A DNA stretch of 64,000 nt from JAWHTC01 sp032586155 (GCF_032586155.1 NZ_JAWHTC010000002.1:1-64000), one strand, 5' to 3'; counted from the stretch's first letter, positions 24,848 through 34,453 are shown. Translations and numbers: made by a program. The notes: generated by a model not told the origin, from the letters alone.

Positions 24848-26043
24848 AGGAAAGCTGGCGTTGGTATGGCAATCTCGACAGGATCACGCTGCCCGAAATC
24901 GCCCAAACCGGGGCGACTGGCATCGTCACCGCCCTGCACGACATCCCATACGGTGAAGTATGGCCGGTCGAGGCAATCCGCACCCGTCAGGGTGAAATTG
25001 CTGCGCCGAACCTCGGGCTGGGCTGGAATGTCGTGGAAAGCCTGCCTATCCACGAGGCGATCAAGACGGGCGAGGGAAATCTTGCGCCGCTTTTTGCCGA
25101 TTACCGGCAATCCATGGCCAACCTGGCAGCCTGCGGCGTGCGCGCGATCTGCTACAACTTCATGCCACTGCTCGACTGGACCCGCACGGACCTGGCGGCG
25201 CGGGTCGAAACCGGCGGCACGGCATTGCGGTTTTCTCAGGTGCACATGGCAGCATTCGAAATCCACATGGTCGGGCGAGACGGCGCACAGGATGACTATT
25301 CCGCGACCGTCCAGGCGGACGCGGCGCTCTGGTTTGAAAACAGCACGCGATCGGACCGCGACATCTTGCTCTCCAGCATCATGGCCGGCCTTCCCGGCGC
25401 ATTCGCGCGCTATGACATCGCTGGCCTGCGTCGGGCGCTTGACGGGTATCGTGACATTGACCGCAATGCGCTTCGGGCCAACTATGCGCGTTTCCTTGCC
25501 GAAATCATACCCGCCGCAACCGACCTCGGCATCCGCATGTGCGTGCATCCAGACGATCCCCCCCGCGACATTCTTGGTCTGCCGCGCATCGTGTCGGACG
25601 CTGACGATATTGATTGGATCATGTCACGGCAGGACAGCATCGCGAACGGGTTGACGCTCTGCGCCGGCTCGCTGGGCGCGCACCCTGAAAACGATGTGCC
25701 CGCCATCGCACGGCGGTTCGCCGAACGCATCCATTTCGCCCATCTGCGCAATGTCGCCAAAGAACCGGACGGATCCTTTGAAGAAGCGGCGCATCTGGCC
25801 GGGGATACCGACATGCCCGCCCTCATCTCCGCCCTCTTGACCGAGGAGCAGCGGCGACAAGAAGCGGGATGCGTTGACTGCGAAATCCCGTTCCGCCCGG
25901 ATCACGGTCACGAACTTCTGTCTGACGTGGGACGTGGAACGCACCCGGGCTATCCGTTGATTGGCCGCATGCGCGGACTGGCCGAGTTGCGCGGGGTGAT
26001 TGCCGGGTTGACCTATGCCCGGTCCGCGACCGCGGCGTCATAA
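24844..26043 (+). CDS. uxuA: Mannonate dehydratase
   Basis: A 399-residue xylose-isomerase-like TIM-barrel dehydratase that turns D-mannonate into 2-keto-3-deoxygluconate. Family marks are ALHDIPYGEVWP (about 26-37), VCYNFMP-like AICYNFMPLLDWTRTD (about 101-116), MCVHPDDPP (about 234-242) and HFAHLRN (about 300-306). The start at 24844 overlaps uxuB by 4 bp. Its last 31 bp overlap the end of the convergent aldolase gene. Confidence 0.93.
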   Translation: MKESWRWYGNLDRITLPEIAQTGATGIVTALHDIPYGEVWPVEAIRTRQGEIAAPNLGLGWNVVESLPIHEAIKTGEGNLAPLFADYRQSMANLAACGVRAICYNFMPLLDWTRTDLAARVETGGTALRFSQVHMAAFEIHMVGRDGAQDDYSATVQADAALWFENSTRSDRDILLSSIMAGLPGAFARYDIAGLRRALDGYRDIDRNALRANYARFLAEIIPAATDLGIRMCVHPDDPPRDILGLPRIVSDADDIDWIMSRQDSIANGLTLCAGSLGAHPENDVPAIARRFAERIHFAHLRNVAKEPDGSFEEAAHLAGDTDMPALISALLTEEQRRQEAGCVDCEIPFRPDHGHELLSDVGRGTHPGYPLIGRMRGLAELRGVIAGLTYARSATAAS

Positions 26044-26624
26044 GCGGCAACAAGCGCTTTCGCCGCCTTGCCGACATCACTTGCCGACTTGCCCGGCGCG
26101 TACAAGGACGAGCCGATACCGAACCCGCTGGCCCCGGCCTGTACAAGCTTTGCGAAATTTCCGGCCCCGACGCCGCCAACCATGTAGATTTCCGTTTCCG
26201 GCGGCAAAACCGCCCGGATCGCCTTCAATCCGTCTGCGCCGAGCAGAAAGGATGGAAACATCTTCAACCCGGTTGCCCCGGCCCTAAGAGCTGCAAAACA
26301 CTCGGTCGGCGTCAATGCGCCGGGGAAACTCTGCATCTTCAGCCGGACGGTCTCGCGGATCACGTCGACATTCGTGTCCGGCGACACCACCAGCTTACCG
26401 CCCGCGTCGGCAACACGTCGAGCATCACGCGGCTCCAGTACTGTTCCGGCGCCGATCAGGGCGGCGCCATTCAGGCGCGCCAATCGCTCGATACTGTCAA
26501 ACGGGCGTGGCGAGTTCAACGGCACCTCGATCCGATCGACCCCCGCTTGGATCAACTCGGTTGCCACGACCTCGATTTCCTCTGGCGTGATCCCCCGCAG
26601 GATCGCAATCAGCTTTCTACTCAT
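26013..26624 (-). CDS. dgoA: 2-keto-3-deoxy-6-phosphogalactonate aldolase
   Basis: A 203-residue KDPG/KDPGal aldolase of class I. It shows LIAILRGITPEE at the N-terminus (Glu/Arg catalytic site), GAGTVLEP, the Schiff-base Lys in GLKMFPSF (about residue 118) and the phosphate loop VGGVGAGNF. GAGNF in place of the SxxN pattern of KDPG aldolases favours the phosphogalactonate branch. It cleaves the DgoK product to pyruvate and glyceraldehyde 3-phosphate. It overlaps dgoK by 8 bp. Confidence 0.88.
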   Translation of the reverse strand: MSRKLIAILRGITPEEIEVVATELIQAGVDRIEVPLNSPRPFDSIERLARLNGAALIGAGTVLEPRDARRVADAGGKLVVSPDTNVDVIRETVRLKMQSFPGALTPTECFAALRAGATGLKMFPSFLLGADGLKAIRAVLPPETEIYMVGGVGAGNFAKLVQAGASGFGIGSSLYAPGKSASDVGKAAKALVAAYDAAVADRA

Positions 26625-27546
26625 GTCTTGCCCCTTCCAGGATGGATTTGGCCGCGCATAACCCTTTCAGGGTTGCGGTTTCGACCGGTACCTCGCGCAC
26701 TGTCACCCCGGCGTGGCGCAAAGCGTCGCCATAGATACCCGCAATCGACCCGCTCCCGACAACAGTAACGTTGTCCACTGAGCCGGGCTTCAACATCCGA
26801 CCCAATTCCGCCCCAACCAACAATCCAGACAAGCGCGCCCGCGCTGCGCCTGCGTCTGATTCCTCCAACAACCCCTGTGCACGGATTCCGAACAGCGCCC
26901 CGGGCAACGCGCCGGGATCGGACCACGTTTCCTCGACCGCTGCTTGGAAAGACGCGTCGTCCCAGCCGGAATGCCTAACCGAATGCCGAAGGACCGAGGC
27001 CTCGGACAACACCGCAAACTGCTCGCCCGTCATGAAGGTCTGGAAACGCACGATCAAGCCATCTTGAACCTGAACCCACTTGGAATGAGTTCCCGGCAGG
27101 CAGACCAAGCCGGAAAAGCCCGGGTGGTCAAGAAGCAGCCCGGCAATCTGGGTCTCCTCCCCGCGCATCACGTCTGGTGGTATGCGTTGGCTGACACCGG
27201 GCAGAATGCGAACATCCAGCCTTGCGTCCCTGGCCGGGGCGGGGATCGCCGACGCCGGATCGCCGGGCGCGGCCGGCACGGGCACATAGGGCGCCTCGAC
27301 CCAACCCTGTCGCGCACCGACCATCCCGCAGGCCATAACCAGCGTACGGCCTTGCCCGGACAGCCACGACTCGACAAGATCGAGCAGCGCCGGCTCAAAC
27401 TCATCCCGCGCCAGTTTTCCCATTCCCTTGTCGGACTGAGCCTCTGCGATCGCCTTGCGCCCCTGCATTCGCCACACGCGCAGACGTGTCGTCCCCCAAT
27501 CCGCCGCTATCCAGTCACTTGCAGTCACGACAGGCCCTTTAACCAA
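26617..27546 (-). CDS. dgoK: 2-keto-3-deoxygalactonate kinase
   Basis: A 309-residue DgoK-family kinase with AADWGTTRLRVWRM (about residues 13-26), MACGMVGARQGW (about 68-79) and the LPGTHSKWV signature (about 150-158). It phosphorylates 2-keto-3-deoxy-D-galactonate. It overlaps dgoA downstream and the semialdehyde dehydrogenase upstream, so all three form one minus-strand operon reading away from the GntR gene. An ATG at 27516 would give a shorter N-terminus; I keep the longer form because its start overlaps the upstream stop. Confidence 0.88.
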   Translation of the reverse strand: MVKGPVVTASDWIAADWGTTRLRVWRMQGRKAIAEAQSDKGMGKLARDEFEPALLDLVESWLSGQGRTLVMACGMVGARQGWVEAPYVPVPAAPGDPASAIPAPARDARLDVRILPGVSQRIPPDVMRGEETQIAGLLLDHPGFSGLVCLPGTHSKWVQVQDGLIVRFQTFMTGEQFAVLSEASVLRHSVRHSGWDDASFQAAVEETWSDPGALPGALFGIRAQGLLEESDAGAARARLSGLLVGAELGRMLKPGSVDNVTVVGSGSIAGIYGDALRHAGVTVREVPVETATLKGLCAAKSILEGARHE

Positions 27547-29053
27547 GGTCTTCCGGCAACAACGCGTCGGGCATGTTCTGATAGCTCACCGGTCGCAGGA
27601 AACGGCGGATAGCCATTGTGCCAACCGAGGTATGGCCGAAATTCGTTGACGCAGGATAGGGTCCACCATGGACCATGGCGTCACAGACCTCCACCCCGGT
27701 AGGGAACCCGTTGGCCAGCACCCGGCCGGCCTTGCGTTCCAGAACAGGCACCAGGGATTGCCCCATCTCCGTATCCGCCGCATCCAGATGCAGGGTGCAT
27801 GTCAACTGCCCCTGAAGGCTGTCGGCCACTGCGCGCATCTCACCTGCGTCGTCAACCCGGACAATCAGGCCCAGCGGCCCGAACACCTCTTCGCCGAGAA
27901 CCTCGTTTGCCAACCATTCTTTGCCGGTGGTCGCAAACAGATAGGGCGTGGCATTGCGCAGATCACAGACCGAGGTCAAAACCTCCTGCACACCGGCCGT
28001 CCCTGCCACACGATCGCGCCCTGCCCGATACGCAGCGGCTATGCCGTCGGTCAGCATGGTTTGTGCGCCGATCGGCTCAAGCGCCTTGGTGGCCGCCTCG
28101 ATAAAGGCATCAGCGTCGGGGCCATCAATCACAACTGAAATACCGGGATTGGTGCAAAACTGCCCTGCCCCCATGGTCAGGGACCCGGCCCATCCCGCCG
28201 CAATCTCAGCGCCACGGTTGCTCAGCGCGGCAGGCAGCAGAAACATCGGGTTGACCGAACCAAGCTCTCCGAAGAAGGGGATTGGATTGCCGCGTTGCGC
28301 ACAAAGATCAAACAGGGCGCGCCCGCCGCCAAGCGACCCCGTGAACCCAACCGCGTTGATCAGCGGGTGCTGGACCAGCGCCGTGCCCACATCGCGTTTG
28401 CCGCCCTGGATGAGTGAGAACACCCCGGAGTGAATGCCACAGCTCTTGATGGCGGCATGGATCGCTGCTGCCACGATTTCACCCGTCCCGGGATGGGCAC
28501 TGTGCCCCTTGACCACAACCGGGCATCCAGCCGCCAGTGCCGACGCCGTATCACCGCCAGCCGTCGAGAAGGCCAAAGGGAAATTCGATGCACCGAAAAC
28601 GGCCACCGGCCCGATCGGACGTTGAACCATCTTGATATCCGGGCGTGGCGGTGGCTGGCGATCCGGCATCGCTTCGTCATGCCGTCTATCAAGGTAATCG
28701 CCCTTCAGAATATGCGAGGCGAACAGACGTAGTTGGCCCGTGGTGCGGCCCCGCTCGCCTTCCAACCGTGCCTCGGGCAGACCGGATTCCTGACACCCGA
28801 TCTCCGTGATCTCGGGCCCGCGTTGCTCGATCTCATCGGCGATTGCATTCAAAAATGCGGCGCGGTCTTCACGCGACGAATAACCATAGGTCAGAAACGC
28901 CTCTTCTGCTGCCTGGCAGGCTTGATCCACCAGGTCAGAAGTGCCGACGGAAAAGTCATGTGCAGGCCCCGAAGATGGCTCGGACTTGAACGTGGTTTGG
29001 CCTGCAATCCAATTGCCGGCGACTAGGTGTTTTCCATGAGGGGTGAACGTCAT
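27539..29053 (-). CDS. 2-oxoglutarate semialdehyde dehydrogenase
   Basis: A 504-residue NADP-type aldehyde dehydrogenase of the alpha-ketoglutaric semialdehyde (2,5-dioxovalerate) group. Motifs are GASNFPLAFSTAGGDTASALAAGCPVV (about 153-179; cofactor site), the catalytic Glu in FGELGSVNP and the catalytic Cys in GAGQFCTNPG. It completes the non-phosphorylative Weimberg-type route by making 2-oxoglutarate from the semialdehyde released by the FAH- or DapA-type dehydratases at 36-38 kb. It is first in the minus-strand operon, next to operator site 2. Confidence 0.88.
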   Translation of the reverse strand: MTFTPHGKHLVAGNWIAGQTTFKSEPSSGPAHDFSVGTSDLVDQACQAAEEAFLTYGYSSREDRAAFLNAIADEIEQRGPEITEIGCQESGLPEARLEGERGRTTGQLRLFASHILKGDYLDRRHDEAMPDRQPPPRPDIKMVQRPIGPVAVFGASNFPLAFSTAGGDTASALAAGCPVVVKGHSAHPGTGEIVAAAIHAAIKSCGIHSGVFSLIQGGKRDVGTALVQHPLINAVGFTGSLGGGRALFDLCAQRGNPIPFFGELGSVNPMFLLPAALSNRGAEIAAGWAGSLTMGAGQFCTNPGISVVIDGPDADAFIEAATKALEPIGAQTMLTDGIAAAYRAGRDRVAGTAGVQEVLTSVCDLRNATPYLFATTGKEWLANEVLGEEVFGPLGLIVRVDDAGEMRAVADSLQGQLTCTLHLDAADTEMGQSLVPVLERKAGRVLANGFPTGVEVCDAMVHGGPYPASTNFGHTSVGTMAIRRFLRPVSYQNMPDALLPEDLG

Positions 29054-29140
29054 GTCGTGCCTTTCCGTATGTCTCGGGAACCGCCCTGCGGCTCTTTGTC
29101 AATGTTGCTCGCAGTACAAATAGCTTGACTCGACTCATTT

Positions 29141-29150
29141 TGGTATACCA
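29141..29150. promoter_or_regulatory. UxuR/ExuR-like operator, site 2
   Basis: TGGTATACCA, flanked by CATTT on the left and TTTTT on the right, between the divergent semialdehyde dehydrogenase and GntR genes. Autoregulation of the GntR gene is likely. Confidence 0.82.
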
Positions 29151-29220
29151 TTTTTAGAAAATAATATTGTAGGAGTATTTGGCTTCCAGACGCTCCTGGG
29201 CTCGAGTTGAGGAGAGGCAA

Positions 29221-30015
29221 TTGCGACCAAGACGCCAAACAGGACGGATGACGATCCACCAGCAAGTCGTGCGTGAGCTTGCTGTCCGAATCCTGTCTGG
29301 CGAAGTCAACCCTGGCGATGTTTTGTCCACCGAAGATATCGCCAGCGCCGAGTTGGACGTCAGCCGCACCGCCTATCGGGAAGCCATCAAGGTTCTGACC
29401 GCCAAGGGGCTTCTGGAATCCCGCCCCAAGGTCGGAACAAGGGTATTACAGAAGACATTTTGGAACATGTTGGATCCCGACATCATTGGCTGGAAGTCGG
29501 AGATCGGAGACCGCGCCGGCTTCATCGACGACCTTTTCGAGTTCCGCCAAATCATCGAACCCGCCGCCGCCCGGCTTGCAGCGCGCAAGGCCACGCCGCA
29601 GGACATCGAACAGATTCAGGCCGCCTTTACCCGCATGAGCGAAACCGACGCGGAAAGTCCGGAAAATTTCGAGGCTGATTTCGAATTCCATAACGCCATC
29701 CTGCAGGCTTCGAACAACGAACTTCTTTGCTCGCTGGGGCACGTGGTCGAAGCGTTGTTGCTGACCAGCTTCGAACTGTCGGCCCTGCGCCCCGGCGCAC
29801 GGGAAGATTCGCTACCGCTGCACGAAACCGTCCTTACCCACATCCGTCTTGGTGCCGAAAACGCGGCACGGGACGCGATGGCTACCCTTTTGACCAGCGC
29901 ACGCGATGACCTCGACGAGGTTTTCAAACCCGACGCTGAAGCCACCACTGAAATCAGACATGCCGTTCCGGAGGCCAGGTCAACCCGGAACGGCAAATAC
30001 CACTCACGAAACTGA
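29221..30015 (+). CDS. GntR/FadR-family regulator of the acid-sugar island
   Basis: A 264-residue transcription factor with an N-terminal winged helix (IHQQVVRELAVRILSG, then DVSRTAYREAIKVLTAKGLL) and a C-terminal FCD ligand domain (FEFRQIIEPAAARLAA, DFEFHNAI and LHETVLTHI, supplying the Asp/His metal ligands). The TTG at 29221 has a GAGGAGAGG site 5 bp before it, better placed than the in-frame TTG at 29179; the ATG at 29248 is also possible. It is the only regulator in the region and the natural reader of the six TGGTATACCA sites, by analogy with UxuR/ExuR, which bind hexuronates or aldonates. Confidence 0.85.
   Translation: MRPRRQTGRMTIHQQVVRELAVRILSGEVNPGDVLSTEDIASAELDVSRTAYREAIKVLTAKGLLESRPKVGTRVLQKTFWNMLDPDIIGWKSEIGDRAGFIDDLFEFRQIIEPAAARLAARKATPQDIEQIQAAFTRMSETDAESPENFEADFEFHNAILQASNNELLCSLGHVVEALLLTSFELSALRPGAREDSLPLHETVLTHIRLGAENAARDAMATLLTSARDDLDEVFKPDAEATTEIRHAVPEARSTRNGKYHSRN
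29962..29994 (+). other. 10-bp inverted repeat at end of regulator gene
   Basis: GCCGTTCCGG (29962-29971) and CCGGAACGGC (29985-29994) form a perfect stem with a 13-nt loop inside the last codons of the GntR gene, about 50 bp before the binding-protein gene. No T run follows, so it is not a standard terminator. It could stabilise the downstream ABC message or partly separate regulator from transporter expression. Confidence 0.6.
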
Positions 30016-30042
30016 CCGAATTCAACACCATAGGAGGAGACC

Positions 30043-31050
30043 ATGTTGAATAAATTTTTGATGGGCGCAGCTGTCGTGGCCACATCGCTGACCGCGGGGG
30101 CGACCTTTGCCGACACATCTGGCAAGCGCATAGCATTGTCCAACAATTACGCGGGCAACTCCTGGCGCCAAGCCATGCTGGGCAGCTGGGAAAAGGTGAC
30201 ATCCAAGGCCGTGGCGGATGGCGTTGTGGCCGAGGCCCCGGCCTTTACCACCGCTGAAAACCAGGTGACCGAGCAGGCAGCGCAGATCCAGAACATGATC
30301 CTGGAAGGCTATGACGCCATCGTCATCAACGCCGCGTCGCCCGACGCCCTGAACGGTGCAGTGAAACAAGCCTGTGACGCCGGTATCGTCGTGGTGTCCT
30401 TCGACGGCATCGTGACCGAGCCCTGCGCCTATCGCATCGCGGTGGACTTCAAGGCCATGGGCAAAGTTGAGGTCGACTACCTCGCCACGCGCCTCGATGG
30501 CGGCAACCTGCTTGAAATCCGCGGCCTTGCCGGGGTGTTCGTCGATGACGAAATCAGCGCCGGTATCCACGCCGGTGTCGCCGAGCATTCACAGTTCAAG
30601 ATCGTCGGTTCGGTCCATGGCGACTGGGCCCAGGACGTGGCGCAGAAGGCCGTTGCAGGCATCCTGCCCTCGCTTCCGGAAATCGCCGGTGTCGTGACCC
30701 AGGGTGGTGACGGTTATGGCGCGGCTCAGGCGTTTGCCGCCGCGGGCCGCCCAACCCCGTTGATCGTCATGGGCAACCGCTATGACGAAATGCTGTGGTG
30801 GAAAGAGCAAAAAGACGCCAACGGCTATGAAACCATGTCAGTGTCAATCGCCCCGGGTGTCGGTACACTGGCCTTCTGGGTCGCCCAGATGATCCTTGAC
30901 GGCAAAGAGATTCCGCAAGACCTGACCGTGCCGTTCCTGACCATCACTCAGGACACGCTGGAAGAAAGCCTTGCAGGTACCCAGCCGGGCGGCGTCGCGA
31001 ATGTCGAGTACTCGCTCGAAGACGCCATGGCCGTAGTCGCAGGCGACTAA
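30043..31050 (+). CDS. Sugar ABC transporter periplasmic binding protein
   Basis: A 335-residue type I periplasmic binding protein (ribose/xylose-binding-like). It has a signal peptide (about residues 1-23, cleavage after TFA) and two Rossmann lobes; AAQIQNMILEGYDAIVINAASPDAL (about 82-106) is the classical first-lobe segment. AGGAGG precedes the ATG. It is the first gene of an SBP-ATPase-permease-permease-lactonase operon. The island around it suggests a uronate, aldonate or related sugar as ligand. Confidence 0.9.
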   Translation: MLNKFLMGAAVVATSLTAGATFADTSGKRIALSNNYAGNSWRQAMLGSWEKVTSKAVADGVVAEAPAFTTAENQVTEQAAQIQNMILEGYDAIVINAASPDALNGAVKQACDAGIVVVSFDGIVTEPCAYRIAVDFKAMGKVEVDYLATRLDGGNLLEIRGLAGVFVDDEISAGIHAGVAEHSQFKIVGSVHGDWAQDVAQKAVAGILPSLPEIAGVVTQGGDGYGAAQAFAAAGRPTPLIVMGNRYDEMLWWKEQKDANGYETMSVSIAPGVGTLAFWVAQMILDGKEIPQDLTVPFLTITQDTLEESLAGTQPGGVANVEYSLEDAMAVVAGD

Positions 31051-31078
31051 GCCAGGACACAAGGCAAGGGCAAGACAC

Positions 31079-32554
31079 ATGACCGTAGCTGCAAATAACA
31101 TCGTCACCCTGGAAAACGTCGCCAAGCATTTCGGTGCGGTGCGGGCTCTCGATGGTGTCGACCTGACTGTGGATACGGGAGAGTGCCTTGGCCTTGTCGG
31201 CCATAACGGTGCCGGCAAGTCGACCCTGATGAACGTGCTTGCCGGCACGCTCACGCCCGACCGGGGTGTGATGGGCATCCACGGCAAGGACCTGTCCGGA
31301 CAGTACAGCGTGAAGGTCGCCGGTGAAAACGGCATCCGCTGCGTATTCCAGGAACTGTCGCTGTGCCCGAATCTGACGGTCGCCGAAAACGCCCGTATCT
31401 TTCATCCGTCGCTGACTGGGTTCGGATGGAAACGCCGCGCGGGTCGGATGATCCTCGCAAAACTAGACGAAATTTTCCCCGGTCACGGAATTCAACCCGA
31501 CGACGTGGTCGGTGACCTGTCCATTGGCAAGCGCCAGATGGTCGAGATCGCACGCGCGTTCACCACCACCGACGCACCCTTGCACCTCGTCATTCTTGAC
31601 GAACCGACGTCCTCTCTGGATGCGGTGACTGCGGGACAATTGCTCGACTTCGTGCGCAAGGTCGTGGGTCAGGATATGAGTTGTATCCTGATTTCCCACG
31701 TGCTGGGCGAAGTCCTGGACTACTCTGACCGCATTGTCGTGATGAAAGACGGGTTGGTCGTGGCAGCCAGGCCTGGTAAGGATTTCACCCGCGACAGCCT
31801 GGTTGCAGCCATGGGCAACGTCGTTGAAATGGATGAAATCCAGGAACATGACGCGTTCGAGATCAAGCGCGGGCGCACCCCGATTGTCATAGAAGCCAAG
31901 GCCGATGGCGGGCGTGACAGCGCGCCGTTCGTCGCCCACCGAGGCGAGATCATCGGACTGGCCGGGCTTGCAAGCCACGGCCAGACGCGGATGCTTCTGA
32001 GAATCTACGACGCCGCGATGAAGAGGAGCCGGTCGACGAAAGTCGAAGGGCCAGTGGCCCTGGTGGCCGGGGACCGACAGACCGACGGGGTGTTTCACCT
32101 CTGGTCGATTGCCCAGAACATCGGCATTCGCAGCCTGCCCGGAATGGTCAAACGTGGCTTGATCGACCCGCTGGCCGAGGCGGCCATGGGCCGGGAATGG
32201 CAAGAGCGGATCAAGATCAAGACACCAGACATGAACGACAACATCCTGTCGCTGTCAGGCGGCAACCAACAAAAGGCCCTGTTTGCCCGGGCACTGGCCT
32301 CGGATGCCGAGATCATCTTGATGGATGACCCGATGCGCGGCGTCGATATCGGCACCAAGCTGGAGGTCTATGATCTGATCCGGGAAGAGGCCGAAAAGGG
32401 TCGCACTTTCCTGTGGTACACCACCGAGACGGATGAACTCTACAACTGCGACCACACCTATGTGTTCCGTGACGGTGTGATCGTGGCAGATCTGCCACGA
32501 GACGAGCTGTCCGAAGAAAAAATCCTGCATTCCTCGTTCAAGGAGAGCGCCTGA
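31079..32554 (+). CDS. Sugar ABC transporter ATPase (RbsA-like)
   Basis: A 491-residue tandem ATPase. The first half is complete, with Walker A GHNGAGKST (about residues 42-50), signature LSIGKRQMVEIARA and Walker B VILDEPTSS. The second half has signature LSGGNQQKALFARAL and Walker B ILMDDPMRG, but its Walker A position (GLASHGQTRMLL) is degenerate, as is usual for CUT2-family ATPases. It energises uptake by the two permeases downstream. Confidence 0.9.
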   Translation: MTVAANNIVTLENVAKHFGAVRALDGVDLTVDTGECLGLVGHNGAGKSTLMNVLAGTLTPDRGVMGIHGKDLSGQYSVKVAGENGIRCVFQELSLCPNLTVAENARIFHPSLTGFGWKRRAGRMILAKLDEIFPGHGIQPDDVVGDLSIGKRQMVEIARAFTTTDAPLHLVILDEPTSSLDAVTAGQLLDFVRKVVGQDMSCILISHVLGEVLDYSDRIVVMKDGLVVAARPGKDFTRDSLVAAMGNVVEMDEIQEHDAFEIKRGRTPIVIEAKADGGRDSAPFVAHRGEIIGLAGLASHGQTRMLLRIYDAAMKRSRSTKVEGPVALVAGDRQTDGVFHLWSIAQNIGIRSLPGMVKRGLIDPLAEAAMGREWQERIKIKTPDMNDNILSLSGGNQQKALFARALASDAEIILMDDPMRGVDIGTKLEVYDLIREEAEKGRTFLWYTTETDELYNCDHTYVFRDGVIVADLPRDELSEEKILHSSFKESA

Positions 32555-32556
32555 CT

Positions 32557-33492
32557 ATGCTGGCCCAACTCACCTCTCCCAAGTTCCTGCGTGCCGCGCT
32601 TCCCGCGGCTAGTTTTACAATCCTGCTTGCGGCGATCTTCTATGTTCAGCCGCGGGCGATGAGCTACTTCGGCATGAACCTGATGCTGCAATACACGGTG
32701 CCGATTGCGCTTGCGACCATTGCCCAGATGTTCATCATCACGGTGAACGACCTCGACCTGTCGATCGGGGCCTTCGTCGGGCTGACCGCCTGTATCGGGG
32801 CAACCCTGCTGGCAGACACGCCTGTTCTGGGTGTGCTCGCCCTGACCGCCTGTGTGGCGGCCTATGCGGGGCTCGGCGCATTGATCCATTGGCGCAACCT
32901 GCCCTCCATCGTGGTGACGCTAGGCATGTCGTTTGTCTGGTTGGGCATCGCCGTGCTGATCCTGCCGACGCCGGGCGGCACCGCGCCGGGTTGGGTCAAG
33001 GCGATCATGGGGTTGAAAATCCCTTACGTTCCCTTTCCCATCGTCGCCGCCATCGCTGTCGGCCTTGTCGTACATGTCGCGCTGATGCGGTCAAGCTATG
33101 GTGCGGTGCTGCGAGGTGCCGGTGGCAACCCCAAGGCCATAGGCCGTGCAGGGTGGTCCCTTTTGAAAACCAAGATGGTCATGTTTGGCGCGGCAGGGTT
33201 CTTCGGTGTCTTGTCTGGCCTTTCGCTCATCGGCCTCACCTCGGCGGCGGATGCCCATATCGCAGACCGCTACACGCTATACGCCATTGCCGGTGTCATC
33301 CTTGGCGGCGGTGAATTCGTCGGTGGCCGGGTGTCGCCGATCGGCGCGGTTATCGGCGCGCTGACGCTGGCTCTGACCGGCTCGTTCCTGACATTTCTGC
33401 GTATCTCGCCCGACTGGCAGATCGGAGCGCAGGGCGGAATTCTGATCCTCGTTCTGGCACTGCGTGCGCTGATCAACCGGCGGGAGGGCTGA
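32557..33492 (+). CDS. Sugar ABC transporter permease 1
   Basis: A 311-residue membrane protein of the RbsC-like (BPD_transp_2) family with about eight to ten hydrophobic helices. It includes TVNDLDLSIGAFVGLTA (about residues 62-78) and the late GGGEFVGGRVSPIGAVIGA segment near the ATPase-contact region. It starts 2 bp after the ATPase stop. With the next gene it probably forms a heterodimeric channel. Confidence 0.9.
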   Translation: MLAQLTSPKFLRAALPAASFTILLAAIFYVQPRAMSYFGMNLMLQYTVPIALATIAQMFIITVNDLDLSIGAFVGLTACIGATLLADTPVLGVLALTACVAAYAGLGALIHWRNLPSIVVTLGMSFVWLGIAVLILPTPGGTAPGWVKAIMGLKIPYVPFPIVAAIAVGLVVHVALMRSSYGAVLRGAGGNPKAIGRAGWSLLKTKMVMFGAAGFFGVLSGLSLIGLTSAADAHIADRYTLYAIAGVILGGGEFVGGRVSPIGAVIGALTLALTGSFLTFLRISPDWQIGAQGGILILVLALRALINRREG

Positions 33493-33495
33493 GCC

Positions 33496-34443
33496 ATGAC
33501 CCTGGTCAAAACACTCTCGCAAAAGGCGTGGATCTGGTCCTTCCTCGGCATGTTCCTCGTCTGGCTGGCAACCGCCGTCTACACTGGCGGCAAAGGCAGT
33601 GCTGATGTCATCACCGCCGCCTTGTCCTTTGCAACATTCACCGTGATCGTCGGCATCGGCCAGATGTTCGTCATCACCACCGGCCCTGGCAATGTCGACC
33701 TGTCTATCCCGTCGACGATCTCGCTTTCAGGCGCCGTGGCGATGAAGATCATGGACGGTTCCAACGCCATGCTTGCCATCGGCCTTCTGGTCTCCTTGGG
33801 CTGCGGCCTTGTGGTGGGCATGTTCAACTACATGCTGATCCGGGTGCTGCGCATCCCACCAATCATCGCCACGCTAAGCTCAAGCTTCCTGATCCTGTCC
33901 TCGGCCATTGCCTATGGCCGCGGTCTCAAAATCAAACCGCCACCGCTTCTGGCCGAATTTACCACCGCGCAGGTGCTTGGCGTGCCTGTGCTGGCGATTG
34001 TGATCATCTTGTTCGCCATTGTGATGAGCGTCGTTCTCAACCGCACCCTTTACGGCCGTTCGGTCCTCGCCATCGGTCAGAGCATGCGCGCCGCCTGGCT
34101 TGCCGGTATCAATGTCGAGCGCATCCGCTTCATGACCTATGTGCTCAGCGCCCTGCTCGCCGCGCTCTGCGGGTTCCTGTTGTCGGGCTTCTCTGGCGGC
34201 GCGTCCCTGAACATGGGGCAGGAGTATCTGCTTGCTTCCATCGCAGTTGTTGTCATCGGCGGCACCTCGGTCGCTGGCGGCAAGGCTAACGTACCGGGCA
34301 TCTGGGGCGCAGCAATGTTCATGTTCCTGCTGGTCACGATGCTGAACACCTTTGGCGCCAGCGCCGGCATCCGCCTGATCCTGACCGGTCTGATCATTGT
34401 CGCGGTCATCACCATTGCCGGCGGCGACGAACCCCAAAGATAG
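33496..34443 (+). CDS. Sugar ABC transporter permease 2
   Basis: A 315-residue RbsC-like permease with the family pattern TTGPGNVDLSIPSTISLSG (about residues 60-78) and VIGGTSVAGGKANVPG (about 253-268). It starts 3 bp after the first permease. The two permeases differ clearly, so they are not a recent duplication. Confidence 0.9.
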   Translation: MTLVKTLSQKAWIWSFLGMFLVWLATAVYTGGKGSADVITAALSFATFTVIVGIGQMFVITTGPGNVDLSIPSTISLSGAVAMKIMDGSNAMLAIGLLVSLGCGLVVGMFNYMLIRVLRIPPIIATLSSSFLILSSAIAYGRGLKIKPPPLLAEFTTAQVLGVPVLAIVIILFAIVMSVVLNRTLYGRSVLAIGQSMRAAWLAGINVERIRFMTYVLSALLAALCGFLLSGFSGGASLNMGQEYLLASIAVVVIGGTSVAGGKANVPGIWGAAMFMFLLVTMLNTFGASAGIRLILTGLIIVAVITIAGGDEPQR

Positions 34444-34453
34444 GAGACGACAC

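Noticed and set aside
29179..29220. TTG start of the GntR gene at 29179
   Set aside because: Possible, but the TTG at 29221 has the better spaced GAGGAGAGG site and the family's usual N-terminal length.
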